Source: Burkholderiales bacterium RIFCSPLOWO2_02_FULL_57_36 (GTDB taxonomy: Bacteria; Pseudomonadota; Gammaproteobacteria; Burkholderiales; Burkholderiaceae_D). From it: a stretch of DNA of 64,000 nucleotides. How positions within the stretch are numbered: position 1 is the stretch's first letter; each line of letters begins with the position of its first letter. This document shows positions 17,465 through 27,054 of this stretch, piece after piece. Position numbers and translations under genes: made by a program. The stretch is from positions 81,532-145,531 of the forward strand of contig MESE01000016.1 in NCBI GenBank assembly GCA_001770855.1, read 5' to 3'. The notes under the pieces were generated by a model. That model worked only from the letters and a program-made list of their open reading frames with translations, was not told the DNA's origin and searched no databases.

Positions 17465-18232
17465 CTATGCGGATTTTTCGATGCTTGCCAGATCGATCGC
17501 CTCGGTCTTTTTGGCTTCGCGCGAAGCCAACGCGTTTCCGATAATCACCAGCACCGGTCCGCTGAATTGCGCAAGTCCCTGTTCCAATGCATACAGGTGC
17601 AAGCGCAGCACACGTTCGTTTGCCCGGCTACAGTTTTCAACGACCAATACCGGCGTATCGGGCGAACGTCCCTGCGCCAGCAATCGTTGCGCCGTCTTGA
17701 TTGCTTCCTTGCCGCCCATGTACTGCACCAGCGTATCGCAATCGGGCATCGTGATTTCATCCGGATGATTGGGCGCGGTGCTTGACGTGAAAAAAGCCAC
17801 GCTGCGTGCAATGCCTCGTTTGGTCAACGGCTGACAAGTTGATGCGGCGGCAGCAAGAGCGGCGGTAATGCCTGGAACGATTTCAAATTCGATGCCGTGC
17901 GCCTCGAGCGCGGATAACTCCTCGTCCGCGCGTCCGAACAGCATCGGGTCGCCGCCTTTGAGCCGCACTACCAGCTGATATTTTTCCGCGCATTCGATCA
18001 GTTGCCGGTTGATGAAGGTCTGCGCAGTGGAGCGTTGTCCGGAACGTTTTCCGACAGAGATTTTGACCGCTTGCGGACAAAGCTGCAGCATTTCTTCGGT
18101 AACCAATGCATCGTGCAGCACTACCTCGGCTTGCGCCAGGATGCGTGCGCCGCGTACCGTGATCAGATCGGCGGCACCGGGCCCGGCGCCGACCAGATAG
18201 ACTTTGCCCAGGCCGGTTTCTCGTGACGGCAT
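17465..18232 (-). CDS. cobA: Uroporphyrinogen-III C-methyltransferase
   Basis: 255 aa from the ATG at 18232, which has the ribosome binding site AAAGGA; a TTG four codons upstream is less likely. SAM-binding GAGPGAADLITVRGARIL at the N-terminus, then VSVGKR-like (KISVGKRSG), RLKGGDPMLFGR, and VPGITAALAAAASTCQPLTKRG, all diagnostic for SUMT. Converts uroporphyrinogen III to precorrin-2, the branch point to siroheme and B12. Last gene of the sulfate assimilation operon, 34 bp after cysN; it supplies siroheme for CysI. There is no CysG-type dehydrogenase domain. Confidence 0.94.
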   Translation of the reverse strand: MPSRETGLGKVYLVGAGPGAADLITVRGARILAQAEVVLHDALVTEEMLQLCPQAVKISVGKRSGQRSTAQTFINRQLIECAEKYQLVVRLKGGDPMLFGRADEELSALEAHGIEFEIVPGITAALAAAASTCQPLTKRGIARSVAFFTSSTAPNHPDEITMPDCDTLVQYMGGKEAIKTAQRLLAQGRSPDTPVLVVENCSRANERVLRLHLYALEQGLAQFSGPVLVIIGNALASREAKKTEAIDLASIEKSA

Positions 18233-18266
18233 AATTCCTTTCAATGGTTCGGCCTGATGCGCCGGT

Positions 18267-19613
18267 TTAGGCGAGGCGAATCATTCCGGCCGCGACCGTC
18301 TGATGGGTCACTTCATCGATCAGGATGAATGAACCGGTGGATCGAATCGCATCGTAGGCATCCGCCGCCAGCGGCTGCTGCACGTTGAGGGTGATATTGG
18401 CAATGCCATTCAATGCCAATGCATCCGCCGGACGCTTTTCCTGGGTATTGATATCGAGCAGCGTATCGATTCTGGTGACACGCGCAGCCACTTGTTTCGT
18501 GGTGTGCTTGAGCCAGTATTTGCGGCGCACGTCCAGCGGTTCCTCGGAAAGCCAGCATACGTCGGCATTCACCGTCTTGAGCAGGGTGGCGGGCCGCTCC
18601 GCCGAGGCCAGCATGTCGCCGCGCGAGATATCCAGGTATTCATCCAGCAGCAGGGTCACCGATTGGCCCACGACGGCCGAATCGAGCGAACCATCGAGTG
18701 TCACGATTTCCTTGACGGTGGCGGTCTGGCCGCTTGGTTGCACCGTTAACTTGTCGCCTTTACTGACTTTGCCGGCTTCGATGCGGCCCATGTAGCCACG
18801 GAAGTCGTTCGCTTCATGACCTTTGTGCCGCGCCACCAATTGCACCGGGAAGCGGAATGGTTCGTCATGCGATTCATCGTAGACGCTTAGCGATTCCAGC
18901 AGTTCGATCAGCGTCGGTCCTTGATGCCAAGGCATTTTTTCGCTGGCGGTGACGACGTTGTCGCCGGTCAGGGCCGATAACGGAATCGGACGAATATCCT
19001 TCAAGCCCAACTGGCTGGCGAATGCCTGGTATGCGCCGACGATGCGGTCGTAGACGGTCTGATCGTAATTGACCAGGTCCATCTTGTTGACCGCGACCAC
19101 GACATGCTCGATTTGCAGCAGATGCGCAATCGTCGAATGGCGCTTGGTCTGGATCAGCAACTCAACGCTGCCATCGTCGCCCAATTTCACTTTCGACACG
19201 TCGATCAGGATGATCACCGCATCGGCGGTCGAAGCGCCGGTGACCATGTTACGCGTGTACTGTTCATGGCCCGGCGTATCGGCAATGATGAACTTGCGCT
19301 TTGGTGTGGCGAAATAGCGGTATGCGACGTCGATCGTGATGCCTTGCTCGCGCTCGGCTTCCAGGCCGTCGGTCAATAGCGAGAGATCGACGGCATCGCC
19401 GACGGTGCGTTTGTGCTTGGCGCGGGACATTGCATCGAGCTGATCGGCAAATATTCCCTTGCTGTCGAACAGCAAGCGCCCGATCAGCGTGCTCTTCCCG
19501 TCATCCACCGAACCGGCGGTGATAAAGCGCAGCAACCCGCGCTCCGAAGTGGTTGGTCCGGTTTTGGCCAAGCCTTGTTCAGCAACCACGGCTGAATTCA
19601 ATTGCGCTGCCAT
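18267..19613 (-). CDS. cysN: Sulfate adenylyltransferase subunit 1 (GTPase CysN)
   Basis: 448 aa. EF-Tu-like GTPase: G1 GSVDDGKSTLIGRLL, G3 DTPGHEQYTRN, G4 NKMD. No APS kinase domain follows, so it is CysN and not NodQ. With CysD it forms ATP sulfurylase, which uses GTP hydrolysis to drive APS formation. The ATG overlaps the cysD stop (TGATG). Confidence 0.96.
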   Translation of the reverse strand: MAAQLNSAVVAEQGLAKTGPTTSERGLLRFITAGSVDDGKSTLIGRLLFDSKGIFADQLDAMSRAKHKRTVGDAVDLSLLTDGLEAEREQGITIDVAYRYFATPKRKFIIADTPGHEQYTRNMVTGASTADAVIILIDVSKVKLGDDGSVELLIQTKRHSTIAHLLQIEHVVVAVNKMDLVNYDQTVYDRIVGAYQAFASQLGLKDIRPIPLSALTGDNVVTASEKMPWHQGPTLIELLESLSVYDESHDEPFRFPVQLVARHKGHEANDFRGYMGRIEAGKVSKGDKLTVQPSGQTATVKEIVTLDGSLDSAVVGQSVTLLLDEYLDISRGDMLASAERPATLLKTVNADVCWLSEEPLDVRRKYWLKHTTKQVAARVTRIDTLLDINTQEKRPADALALNGIANITLNVQQPLAADAYDAIRSTGSFILIDEVTHQTVAAGMIRLA

Positions 19614-20548
19614 CAGAAATATCCTTCTTTTTTGCGTTTTTCCATCGAGGCTTCGGAGGTCTGGTCATCCATGCGCGTCGCGCCCCGTTCGGTAATTTGC
19701 GTCACCGCGGTTTCGGCAATGATTGCATCGACGGTCGCAGCATCGGAAGCGACCGGGCAAGTGCAGGAGATATCGCCGACAGTGCGGAAGCGCACCATGC
19801 GCGTCTCAACTGTTTCGCCCTCCTTGGGCGGCGTCAAATCGGTCAGCGGCACCAGCAGGCCGCTGCGCGGGATGACTTGCCGTTCATGCGCGAAATAGAT
19901 CGGCGGCAACTCCAGTTTTTCGCGCGCGATGTATTGCCATACGTCGAGCTCGGTCCAGTTTGAAATCGGGAACACGCGCATGTTTTCACCCGGATGAACG
20001 CGGGTGTTATACAGGTCCCACAACTCAGGACGTTGCGCCTTCGGGTTCCATTGGCCGAACTCGTCGCGGAAGGAAAAGATGCGTTCCTTGGCACGGGCTT
20101 TTTCCTCGTCGCGGCGTGCGCCTCCGATGCAGGCATCGAACTTGTGTTCGGCAATCGTTTCCAGCAGGGTCACTGCTTGCGCGGCATTGCGTGAATCGGT
20201 TTTCGGATTGCGCAGACGTACCGTGCCGCGTTTGATCGAGTCCTCGACCGAACCGACGATCAGGCGCTCGCCCAGTTCGGCGACGCGTTTGTCGCGGAAG
20301 GTGATCACTTCTTCGAAATTATGGCCGGTATCGATATGCACCAGCGGGAACGGGAAGCTGCCGGGACGAAAAGCTTTTTCAGCGATGCGCAGCAACACGA
20401 CCGAGTCCTTGCCGCCCGAAAACAGCAATGCCGGGTTGGCGCACTCAGCCGCAACTTCGCGCATGATGTGGATTGCTTCCGACTCGAGCCAATCCAGATG
20501 CCTGTTGCTGGCCGCATCGAGAAATAATTTTTCAACTGCTGTATTCAT
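19613..20548 (-). CDS. cysD: Sulfate adenylyltransferase subunit 2
   Basis: 311 aa, full length. PP-loop ATP pyrophosphatase motif LLFSGGKDSVVLLRIAEKAF near residues 41-60; HIDTGHNFEEVITFRD; ACIGGARRDEEKARAKERIFSFRDEFGQWNPK, the typical CysD segment. Catalyses adenylation of sulfate together with CysN. Starts 4 bp after the cysH stop and overlaps cysN, inside the cys operon. Confidence 0.96.
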   Translation of the reverse strand: MNTAVEKLFLDAASNRHLDWLESEAIHIMREVAAECANPALLFSGGKDSVVLLRIAEKAFRPGSFPFPLVHIDTGHNFEEVITFRDKRVAELGERLIVGSVEDSIKRGTVRLRNPKTDSRNAAQAVTLLETIAEHKFDACIGGARRDEEKARAKERIFSFRDEFGQWNPKAQRPELWDLYNTRVHPGENMRVFPISNWTELDVWQYIAREKLELPPIYFAHERQVIPRSGLLVPLTDLTPPKEGETVETRMVRFRTVGDISCTCPVASDAATVDAIIAETAVTQITERGATRMDDQTSEASMEKRKKEGYF

Positions 20549-20552
20549 GTTT

Positions 20553-21284
20553 TCAAGCCGGTGTTGTTTGCGTTGCTGATTTGATTCGGATCAGTTTACC
20601 GTCGACGACATGCAAGCCGCATTCTTTCGATTCCGGATTTTCCCACCACCAGCGTCCGGCGCGCACGTCTTCGCCGGGCTGGATCGCGCGCGTGCAAGGC
20701 TCGCATCCGATCGATGGATATCCCTTGTCGTGCAGTGGGTTGTACGGCACGTTGTTGCTGCGGATGTAATGCCAGACATCTTCCTCGGACCAGTCGGCCA
20801 GGGGATTGAACTTGGTCATGCCGTGCGCTTCGTCCTGCTCTTCAATATCCAGTGCGGCGCGAGTCGTCGATTGCGCGCGGCGCTGACCGGTGATCCATGC
20901 CTTGTTGCCGGCGAGCGCGCGATTGAGCGGCTCGACCTTGCGGATGCGGCAGCATTCCTTGCGCATGTCGACGCTGTCATAAAATGCATTCAAGCCGTTC
21001 TGCGAGACATAGGCATCGACCGCAGCCGGTTCCGGACGATACAGGCTGACTTCGTAACCATAGGTCTCACGGATACGATCGAGCATGCCTAGGGTTTCGG
21101 CATGCAGGCGGCCGGTTTCCAAAGAAAAAATCTTGATGGCCAGTTTGCCGCGCAGGATCAGGTCGGTCAGCACCATGTCTTCCGCAGCCAGGCTCGATGC
21201 AAACACTGCAGGCGAAAAGTCGCCGGCAATGCGCGTCAGCGTCGCCTGGGTTGCTGCGACCAATCCGTTGAAGTCGTCATTCAT
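20553..21284 (-). CDS. cysH: Assimilatory APS reductase (4Fe-4S type)
   Basis: 243 aa PAPS/APS reductase fold. The cluster-binding cysteines of the APS-type enzyme are present: the Cys110-Cys111 pair in KECCRIRKVEPL and Cys193-x2-Cys196 in GCEPCTR; the catalytic Cys is Cys221 in ECGLH. The E. coli-type PAPS reductase lacks the first two pairs, so this enzyme should reduce APS directly, in line with the absence of an APS kinase gene here. Reduction yields sulfite for CysI. Overlaps the DUF934 stop by 4 bp. Confidence 0.94.
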   Translation of the reverse strand: MNDDFNGLVAATQATLTRIAGDFSPAVFASSLAAEDMVLTDLILRGKLAIKIFSLETGRLHAETLGMLDRIRETYGYEVSLYRPEPAAVDAYVSQNGLNAFYDSVDMRKECCRIRKVEPLNRALAGNKAWITGQRRAQSTTRAALDIEEQDEAHGMTKFNPLADWSEEDVWHYIRSNNVPYNPLHDKGYPSIGCEPCTRAIQPGEDVRAGRWWWENPESKECGLHVVDGKLIRIKSATQTTPA

Positions 21285-21808
21285 TCTTGCAGCGCTTTCT
21301 CTTCACGGTTAGTACGGCGAAACAGCGGCGCCTTTTGATCCCATGAAGCCTGGTACGCTTCCGAAAAGTCGGTCAAACCTTTCAGTGCGTCATGGATGTT
21401 GCGGTCAGGACGCGTGGCGAACGCATTGAAGCCGACGCGCTGCATGTAAAACAGCTGGTCGCGCAACACGTCGCCAATCGCACGCAGTTCGCCGGTGTAG
21501 CCGAGGCGCGCACGCAGATTGTAGGCAATCGAATAACCGCGCCCATCCGAAAATTTTGGAAAATCGACGGCGATGACCGGGAAGTTCTGCACTTCGCCTT
21601 TCAGCGCTTCAGGACGCTCGTCGCTGGCGATCCAGACGCCGATATCGCCGCGGCCTTGCAATGCCGCCTGCTGTGCCTGCCAAACCTTCAGCGGCACGAT
21701 CACTTTGCCGGCAAGGACGGCAACGGTTTCCGGCGTGTCGCCTTCAGCCAGCTGCAATAGTGTCCAGTCGTCTGCAATAACGGCTTTGTCTTTAATGATT
21801 TCACGCAT
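21281..21808 (-). CDS. DUF934 protein of the sulfite reductase operon
   Basis: 175 aa from the ATG at 21808 (MREIIKDKAVIADDW). DUF934 features: LPL-like linker, VQNFPVIAVDFPKFSDGRGYSIAYNLRARLGYTGELRAIGDVLRDQLFYMQRVGFNAF. The family is nearly always between cysI and cysH in beta- and gammaproteobacteria and is thought to help sulfite reduction; the exact role is unknown. The start overlaps the last 8 bp of cysI. An extension back to 21955 would run inside cysI and is rejected. Confidence 0.88.
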   Translation of the reverse strand: MREIIKDKAVIADDWTLLQLAEGDTPETVAVLAGKVIVPLKVWQAQQAALQGRGDIGVWIASDERPEALKGEVQNFPVIAVDFPKFSDGRGYSIAYNLRARLGYTGELRAIGDVLRDQLFYMQRVGFNAFATRPDRNIHDALKGLTDFSEAYQASWDQKAPLFRRTNREEKALQE

Positions 21809-23495
21809 ATGCGTCTTCTCCAGCATTGTGCTTTGCCTTGATCGGCGTGGCATACACATGTTCCTTGAACGGTGCGACGCCGATCCGGCGCGTGGTTTCG
21901 ATAAATCGTTCGTCTTCGATCCGCTCGCGCACGTACACTTCCAATAAGCGTTCAATCACGACCGGCATCTGGTGCGCCGAAAACGACGGGCCGATGATCT
22001 TGCCGATCGAGCTTTCATTTCCTTGGGCGCCGCCGATCGAAACCTGATACCACTCCGCGCCGTCCTTGTCCACGCCGAGAATGCCGATATTGCCGACATG
22101 GTGATGACCGCAGGCATTGATGCAGCCGGAAATGTTGAGTTCGATATCGCCGATGTCGTGCTGAAAATCGAGATTGTCGAAACGCTCCGCAATCGCTTCG
22201 GCGATTGGAATCGACTTGGCATTGGCCAGCGAGCAGAAATCGCCGCCGGGGCAGCAAATGATGTCGGTCAGCAAACCGATATTAGGTGTCGCCAGCCCGT
22301 TGGCCTTGGCTTGTTCCCACAACGCGAACAAATCCGCTTGCTTGACGTCGGCCAGCACCAAGTTCTGCTCGTGCGTGACGCGCAATTCGTTGAAGCTGTA
22401 GCAGTCGGCTAGATCGGCGACGAAGTCCATTTGCTCCGCAGTTGCGTCGCCGGGCGGCACGCCGGTTTTTTTCAGCGACAGAGTAACGATCGCGTAGCCG
22501 GGCACTTTGTGCGGACGGACATTGCGATTGAGCCAGTTGGCGAATCCCTTGTTCTCGGCTTTCAGCTGTTCGAAGCGGGCATCGGCCGCGGGAAGGGTTT
22601 CGTAGGCCGGCGGCGTGAAGTATGCGGCCACGCGCTTGAACTCTTCAACGGTCAATGTGCTCGGACCATCCTTGATGTCCGCCCATTCTTCTTCCACTTG
22701 CCGCGCAAATTCTTCCGCTCCAATTGCCTTGACCAGGATCTTGATACGCGCCTTGTACATGTTGTCGCGGCGTCCGTACTGGTTGTAGACGCGCATGATC
22801 GCTTCGGTATAGGTCAGCATGTGCTGCCACGGCAAGAAGTCGCGGATCACGCTGCCGAGTATCGGGGTACGGCCCATGCCGCCGCCGACCATCACCTTGA
22901 AGCCGATTTCGCCCTGCGCATCCTTGACTACGGTGTACCCGATGTCGTGCACTGCGATCGCCGCGCGGTCTTCCGCCGCGCCGTTATAGGCCATCTTGAA
23001 TTTTCTTGGCAGGTAGGCGAATTCCGGATGGAAGGTGCTCCACTGGCGCATGATCTCGGCATACGGGCGCGGATCGATGATCTCGTCCGCCGCCACACCG
23101 CAGTATTCATCGGATGTGATATTGCGGATGCAATTGCCGGAAGTCTGGATCGCATGCATTTCCACCGAAGCCAGCAGGTCGAGAATGTCCGGCGTCTGTT
23201 CCAGCTCGATCCAGTTGTACTGGATATTCTGGCGCGTGGTGAAATGGCCGTAGCCGCGATCGTATTTGCGCGCAATCTGCGCAAATGTGCGCATTTGCGT
23301 GGACGACAGCAGGCCGTAAGGCACCGCGATACGCAGCATGTATGCATGGCGCTGCAGGTATAGCCCGTTCTGCAGACGCAACGGGCGAAACTCGTCTTCC
23401 GTCAGCTCGTCGGACAGACGGCGTCGGACCTGGTCGCGATATTGCGCCGCGCGCTCCTTAACGATCTGATGGTCATATTGGTCATAGCGATACAT
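21801..23495 (-). CDS. cysI: Sulfite reductase, siroheme and 4Fe-4S hemoprotein
   Basis: 564 aa nitrite/sulfite reductase family protein. Two ferredoxin-like half-domains (RLQNGLYLQRHAYMLRIAVPYG, then KVPGYAIVTLSLKKTGVPPGD) alternate with two catalytic domains. The cluster/siroheme ligands are seen as CCPGGDFCSLANA and NISGCINACGHHH. TSGNCIRNITSD binds siroheme carboxylates. Reduces sulfite to sulfide with six electrons. No cysJ flavoprotein gene is adjacent, so electrons may come from ferredoxin or a separate flavoprotein. Follows the TauE/SafE gene by 9 bp. Confidence 0.94.
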   Translation of the reverse strand: MYRYDQYDHQIVKERAAQYRDQVRRRLSDELTEDEFRPLRLQNGLYLQRHAYMLRIAVPYGLLSSTQMRTFAQIARKYDRGYGHFTTRQNIQYNWIELEQTPDILDLLASVEMHAIQTSGNCIRNITSDEYCGVAADEIIDPRPYAEIMRQWSTFHPEFAYLPRKFKMAYNGAAEDRAAIAVHDIGYTVVKDAQGEIGFKVMVGGGMGRTPILGSVIRDFLPWQHMLTYTEAIMRVYNQYGRRDNMYKARIKILVKAIGAEEFARQVEEEWADIKDGPSTLTVEEFKRVAAYFTPPAYETLPAADARFEQLKAENKGFANWLNRNVRPHKVPGYAIVTLSLKKTGVPPGDATAEQMDFVADLADCYSFNELRVTHEQNLVLADVKQADLFALWEQAKANGLATPNIGLLTDIICCPGGDFCSLANAKSIPIAEAIAERFDNLDFQHDIGDIELNISGCINACGHHHVGNIGILGVDKDGAEWYQVSIGGAQGNESSIGKIIGPSFSAHQMPVVIERLLEVYVRERIEDERFIETTRRIGVAPFKEHVYATPIKAKHNAGEDAYA

Positions 23496-23504
23496 CGTTA
23501 ATCC

Positions 23505-24299
23505 TTAAAAAGCAAAAAGGGTAGTCGCGCCGGATAACTTCGCTGCGACAAGCGTCAGGACAGTCGCCAGCAAGCCGCGCAAAAATTTTTCCGGAACTGC
23601 ACGCGCTGCCAGTGAACCGAGGGTAATGCCGGGCACCGATCCGATCAGCAGCATTGCCAGCAAAGGCCAGTTGATCGAACCGAGCCACCAGTGACCGAGA
23701 GCCGCAATCGCGGTCAGCGGCACCGCGTAGGCGATATCGGTACCGGCAATTTCGGCAGGCGACAGGCGCGGATAGAGCAATACCAGCAAGGTGGCGCCGA
23801 TCGCGCCTGCGCCGATGGATGATATTGTAACCAATACTCCCAGTATCGCGCCGGAGATGATGGTGGCGGCAATCAGTCGGGTTCCTTGCAATTGTCTTTC
23901 CGGATGTGCCGTCATCCATGACTGCATTTTACGTCTGTATATGATGGCGACGACGGTAAGCATTACCGAGACTGCGATCGAGTAGCGAATCACCTGGCCT
24001 ATCTGCTCGTCCAGCGCACCGAAATACTTGAGCGCCAGTGTTGCAACGACAGCCGCAGGCAAGGCGCCAAACGATAAATGCTTGACGATTTGCCAATGCA
24101 CTGTGCCGCGGAATCGATGGGCAAACGTTCCTGCCACCTTGGTGATCGAGGCGAAGGCAAGGTCGGTGCCAACGGCGACCGTCGGGGATACGCCAAAAGC
24201 CAGCGTCAGCAGCGGCGTCATCAATGAGCCGCCGCCTACACCGGTCAATCCGACCAGAATGCCGACCGCAAATCCGGAAACTATATAAAAAAGATCCAT
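23505..24299 (-). CDS. TauE/SafE (TSUP) family anion permease, first gene of the cys operon
   Basis: 264 aa from the ATG at 24299, with GGGGGAT just upstream. Eight or so hydrophobic helices; the TSUP repeats GLTGVGGGSLMTPLLTLAFG at the N-terminus and SSIGAGAIGATLLVLLYPRLSP in the second half. The family moves small sulfur or organic anions. At the head of a sulfate-reduction operon it may import sulfate or export surplus sulfite; the sequence does not decide. An upstream start at 24344 is less likely because it lacks a ribosome binding site and extends into the regulatory region. Confidence 0.88.
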   Translation of the reverse strand: MDLFYIVSGFAVGILVGLTGVGGGSLMTPLLTLAFGVSPTVAVGTDLAFASITKVAGTFAHRFRGTVHWQIVKHLSFGALPAAVVATLALKYFGALDEQIGQVIRYSIAVSVMLTVVAIIYRRKMQSWMTAHPERQLQGTRLIAATIISGAILGVLVTISSIGAGAIGATLLVLLYPRLSPAEIAGTDIAYAVPLTAIAALGHWWLGSINWPLLAMLLIGSVPGITLGSLAARAVPEKFLRGLLATVLTLVAAKLSGATTLFAF

Positions 24300-24433
24300 A
24301 TCCCCCCACGCCAAGTAGCATGAATCGTAATAAACTTGTTCCATATTCCAAACTACATAGTATTTATTTGCTTATATGCTTATTTGGTATATGCAAATAG
24401 ACATCGTGACTAACAGCAGTATCAGGGGAACCC
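24300..24433. promoter_or_regulatory. Divergent cys operon / cysB control region with AT-rich dyad
   Basis: 134 bp between divergent starts. TATTTGCTTATA (24365-24376) and TATATGCAAATA (24388-24399) form an inverted repeat with 11 of 12 matching positions and an 11-nt gap, size and AT-richness as expected for a LysR-type binding site. CysB, encoded next door, is the natural candidate. I assign no -35/-10 with confidence. Confidence 0.5.
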
Positions 24434-25375
24434 ATGAATCTTCATCAGCTTCGCTTCGTGCGTGAAGCGGTTCGCCAGAATTTCAATCTGACCGAAGCCG
24501 CCAAGGCATTGTTTACTTCGCAGCCGGGAGTATCGAAGGCAATCATCGAGCTGGAAGAAGAACTCGGCGTCGATATCTTTACCCGCCACGGCAAGCGAAT
24601 CCGCGGATTGACCGAACCGGGCCGCGCGGTGCTGAAGTCGGTAGAATTGGTCATGCAGGAAATAGAGAGCCTGAAACGGATCGGCAAGGAATACGCGGCG
24701 CAGGATAGCGGCAGCCTCACGATCGCGGCGACCCACACCCAGGCACGCTATTCCTTGCCCAAGGTGGTGCAGGCTTTTACCCAGAAATTTCCGAAAGTCC
24801 GGCTTTCGCTATTGCAAGGCAATCCGAAACAGGTGGCCGAGATGGTGTTGAAGGATCAAGCCGACCTGGCGATCGCAACGGAGTCGGTTGCAGACATTGA
24901 TGGCCTGGTTTCGTTGCCATGCTATCAATGGGAGCATATGGTGGTCGTGCCTCCCGAACATCCATTGCTGAAATCCAAATCGATTACGCTGGAGGAAATC
25001 GCTTCCTATGGCCTGATTACCTACGATGCCGCGTTTACCGGCCGCAACAAGATCGATCATGCGTTTTCCTTGCGTGGGTTGAAACCTGACGTGCTGCTGG
25101 AAGCAATCGATGCGGATGTGATCAAAACCTATGTAGAGTTGGGCATGGGTGTCGGAATCATTGCGGGCATGGCGTTCGACGCCGAGCGCGACAAGAATTT
25201 GCGCGCAATATCGGTCGGCCATCTGTTCGGCACCAACCTCTCCCGCGTGGCAATCAAGCAAGGCGCTTACTTGCGCAGCTATGTGTATACCTTTATTGAA
25301 TTGCTGACGCCCACATTGAACCGCAAGCTGATCGACCAGGTGATGAGCGGCGAAAAGGATATGTACGAGTTATGA
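24434..25375 (+). CDS. cysB: CysB-type LysR transcriptional activator
   Basis: 313 aa, the length of CysB. N-terminal winged helix MNLHQLRFVREAVRQNFNLTEAAKALFTSQPGVSKAIIELEEELGV is the CysB/Cbl signature; the effector domain has SLTIAATHTQARYSLPKVVQAF and the C-terminal YLRSYVYTFIELLTPTLNRK. It activates sulfate assimilation in response to O/N-acetylserine. Divergent from the cys operon it is expected to control. Its stop overlaps the ATG of the next gene (ATGA). Confidence 0.94.
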   Translation: MNLHQLRFVREAVRQNFNLTEAAKALFTSQPGVSKAIIELEEELGVDIFTRHGKRIRGLTEPGRAVLKSVELVMQEIESLKRIGKEYAAQDSGSLTIAATHTQARYSLPKVVQAFTQKFPKVRLSLLQGNPKQVAEMVLKDQADLAIATESVADIDGLVSLPCYQWEHMVVVPPEHPLLKSKSITLEEIASYGLITYDAAFTGRNKIDHAFSLRGLKPDVLLEAIDADVIKTYVELGMGVGIIAGMAFDAERDKNLRAISVGHLFGTNLSRVAIKQGAYLRSYVYTFIELLTPTLNRKLIDQVMSGEKDMYEL

Positions 25376-26166
25376 GGCCGCTGGTTGAGTGGCCCCTGCC
25401 GGAGCGTTCCGGTATTCGGGGTGTATTGACGGATATAGACGATACATTGACCACCCATGGTCAACTGACGCCTGAAGTGCTGGCAGCGCTGGCACGCCTT
25501 CGCCGGGCAAACGTGCAACTGATCGCGGTAACGGGACGGCCGACTTACTGGGCATTGCCGCTGCTGCGCCTGTGTGGATTTGACGCGGTGATTGCCGAAA
25601 ACGGCGCGAGTGCGTTCTGGCTGGATAAACAGAAACGGCAGCAAAGCCTGTTCTATGCGGATGCATCGACCCGGCAGACGCATCGACGCGCGCTGGATGC
25701 GTTTGCCGTGACGCTTCGGGAACGATTTCCTGGCGTTTCGGTGGCGGAGGACGCGCCGCAGCGCGTCGGCGATCTGGCATTCGATATCGGTGAAAACGTG
25801 CCGCCATTTCCCGCCGGGCAGGTTGACGAAATCATTGCTTTTATTCGTGGCCAAGGGCTTTACGCAACGGCTAGCAGTATTCATGCGCATGCGTCGCTGG
25901 CGCAGTTTTCCAAACAGATGACAAGTGCGCGGGTGTTGAGCGACGTGTTTGGCGTGGATGATGCTGCCGCGCAAAAGCAGTATGCTTTCGTTGGAGACTC
26001 GGGGAATGATGCATCAATGTTTGGACACTATCCATATGCGATTGGCGTCGCAAATGTCGCCAATTTCATGGACAAGTTGCCGGTGCCGCCGGCTTATGTG
26101 ACGCGCCGGGCATATGGTGCCGGTTTTGTGGAAGTTGCGGATGCGATTTTGGAAGGCAGGACATGA
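25372..26166 (+). CDS. HAD-superfamily IIB phosphatase
   Basis: 264 aa. HAD motif I DIDDTLTTHG near residue 22, motif II AVTGRP, motif IV FVGDSGNDASMFGH with GDSGND. Cof-type cap between motifs II and III. Resembles mannosyl-3-phosphoglycerate phosphatase and related sugar phosphatases, but the substrate cannot be told. Translationally coupled to cysB upstream and to the methyltransferase downstream by ATGA overlaps. Confidence 0.85.
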   Translation: MRPLVEWPLPERSGIRGVLTDIDDTLTTHGQLTPEVLAALARLRRANVQLIAVTGRPTYWALPLLRLCGFDAVIAENGASAFWLDKQKRQQSLFYADASTRQTHRRALDAFAVTLRERFPGVSVAEDAPQRVGDLAFDIGENVPPFPAGQVDEIIAFIRGQGLYATASSIHAHASLAQFSKQMTSARVLSDVFGVDDAAAQKQYAFVGDSGNDASMFGHYPYAIGVANVANFMDKLPVPPAYVTRRAYGAGFVEVADAILEGRT

Positions 26167-26819
26167 ACAATGCAGATGGTGCTGAACTGGCAGCTTATTA
26201 TGCCAAGCGCGCCGGTACCTATGAACAAGTGTATGACAAACCCGAGCGACAGGCGGATCTGGCTGTTATGAAGGAAAGAGTACGCGAGGCGTTACGCGAT
26301 CATCAAGTGCTGGAGATTGCCTGCGGTACCGGGTACTGGACCGAGCAGTTGGCGCAGTCGGCAGCGTCGGTGCTGGCGACCGATATCAATCAGGAAATGA
26401 TCGATGTCGCGAAAGCAAAGAATCTACCAGCCGATAAGGTGCGGTTTGCATTGGCGGATGCGTTCGATCTGCAGACAAGCGACGCATTTTCCGCATGCTT
26501 TGCCGGATTCTGGTGGTCGCATGTCAAGAAACAGGATCAGTCGGCATTCCTGCAACAGCTGCGCGCCAAGCTGGGCAAGGACACCTATCTGGTTTTGATC
26601 GATAACGTGTACGTCGAGGGAAGCAGCACCTCTATTGCGCGCACCGATCTGGATGGAAACACCCATCAAATCCGTACGCTTGCGGACGGCACGCGGCATG
26701 AAGTGGTGAAAAATTTCCCAACCGATAGTGCGTTGCGGAAGAAAATGGCGACGACGGTGAAGGATATCCGGATTTTGCGGCTGGAGCATTACTGGATGCT
26801 GACTGGCCGGCTCAAATAA
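26163..26819 (+). CDS. Class I SAM-dependent methyltransferase
   Basis: 218 aa. SAM-binding motif I VLEIACGTGYWTEQLAQ (glycines in ACGTGYW), acidic motif II ATDINQEMI, and VRFALADAFDL as motif III. Methyltransf_25 type; substrate unknown. Third gene of a coupled chain cysB-HAD-methyltransferase (ATGA overlap at its start). The region 26820-27054 that follows has no recognisable gene. Confidence 0.84.
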   Translation: MNNADGAELAAYYAKRAGTYEQVYDKPERQADLAVMKERVREALRDHQVLEIACGTGYWTEQLAQSAASVLATDINQEMIDVAKAKNLPADKVRFALADAFDLQTSDAFSACFAGFWWSHVKKQDQSAFLQQLRAKLGKDTYLVLIDNVYVEGSSTSIARTDLDGNTHQIRTLADGTRHEVVKNFPTDSALRKKMATTVKDIRILRLEHYWMLTGRLK

Positions 26820-27054
26820 GCCGGGAGTTGAGATAAAAGCCGGCGCGGCATTGGTCGCAACAGGAAATCAGTACATTGGCAACGGTGATATCCCAATCGC
26901 CGCGAAAGCTCAACCGTATGAATTATGTCGATTGGGAAATATTGCTGCGCAGGCGCCAATAATATGGACCGAGAGCCCTACCATTTCGAGCAATTTTTGG
27001 TTGCGATACAATGAATTAATTTACTTGAGCCGTACCTATGGATCTCCTTGCCGA

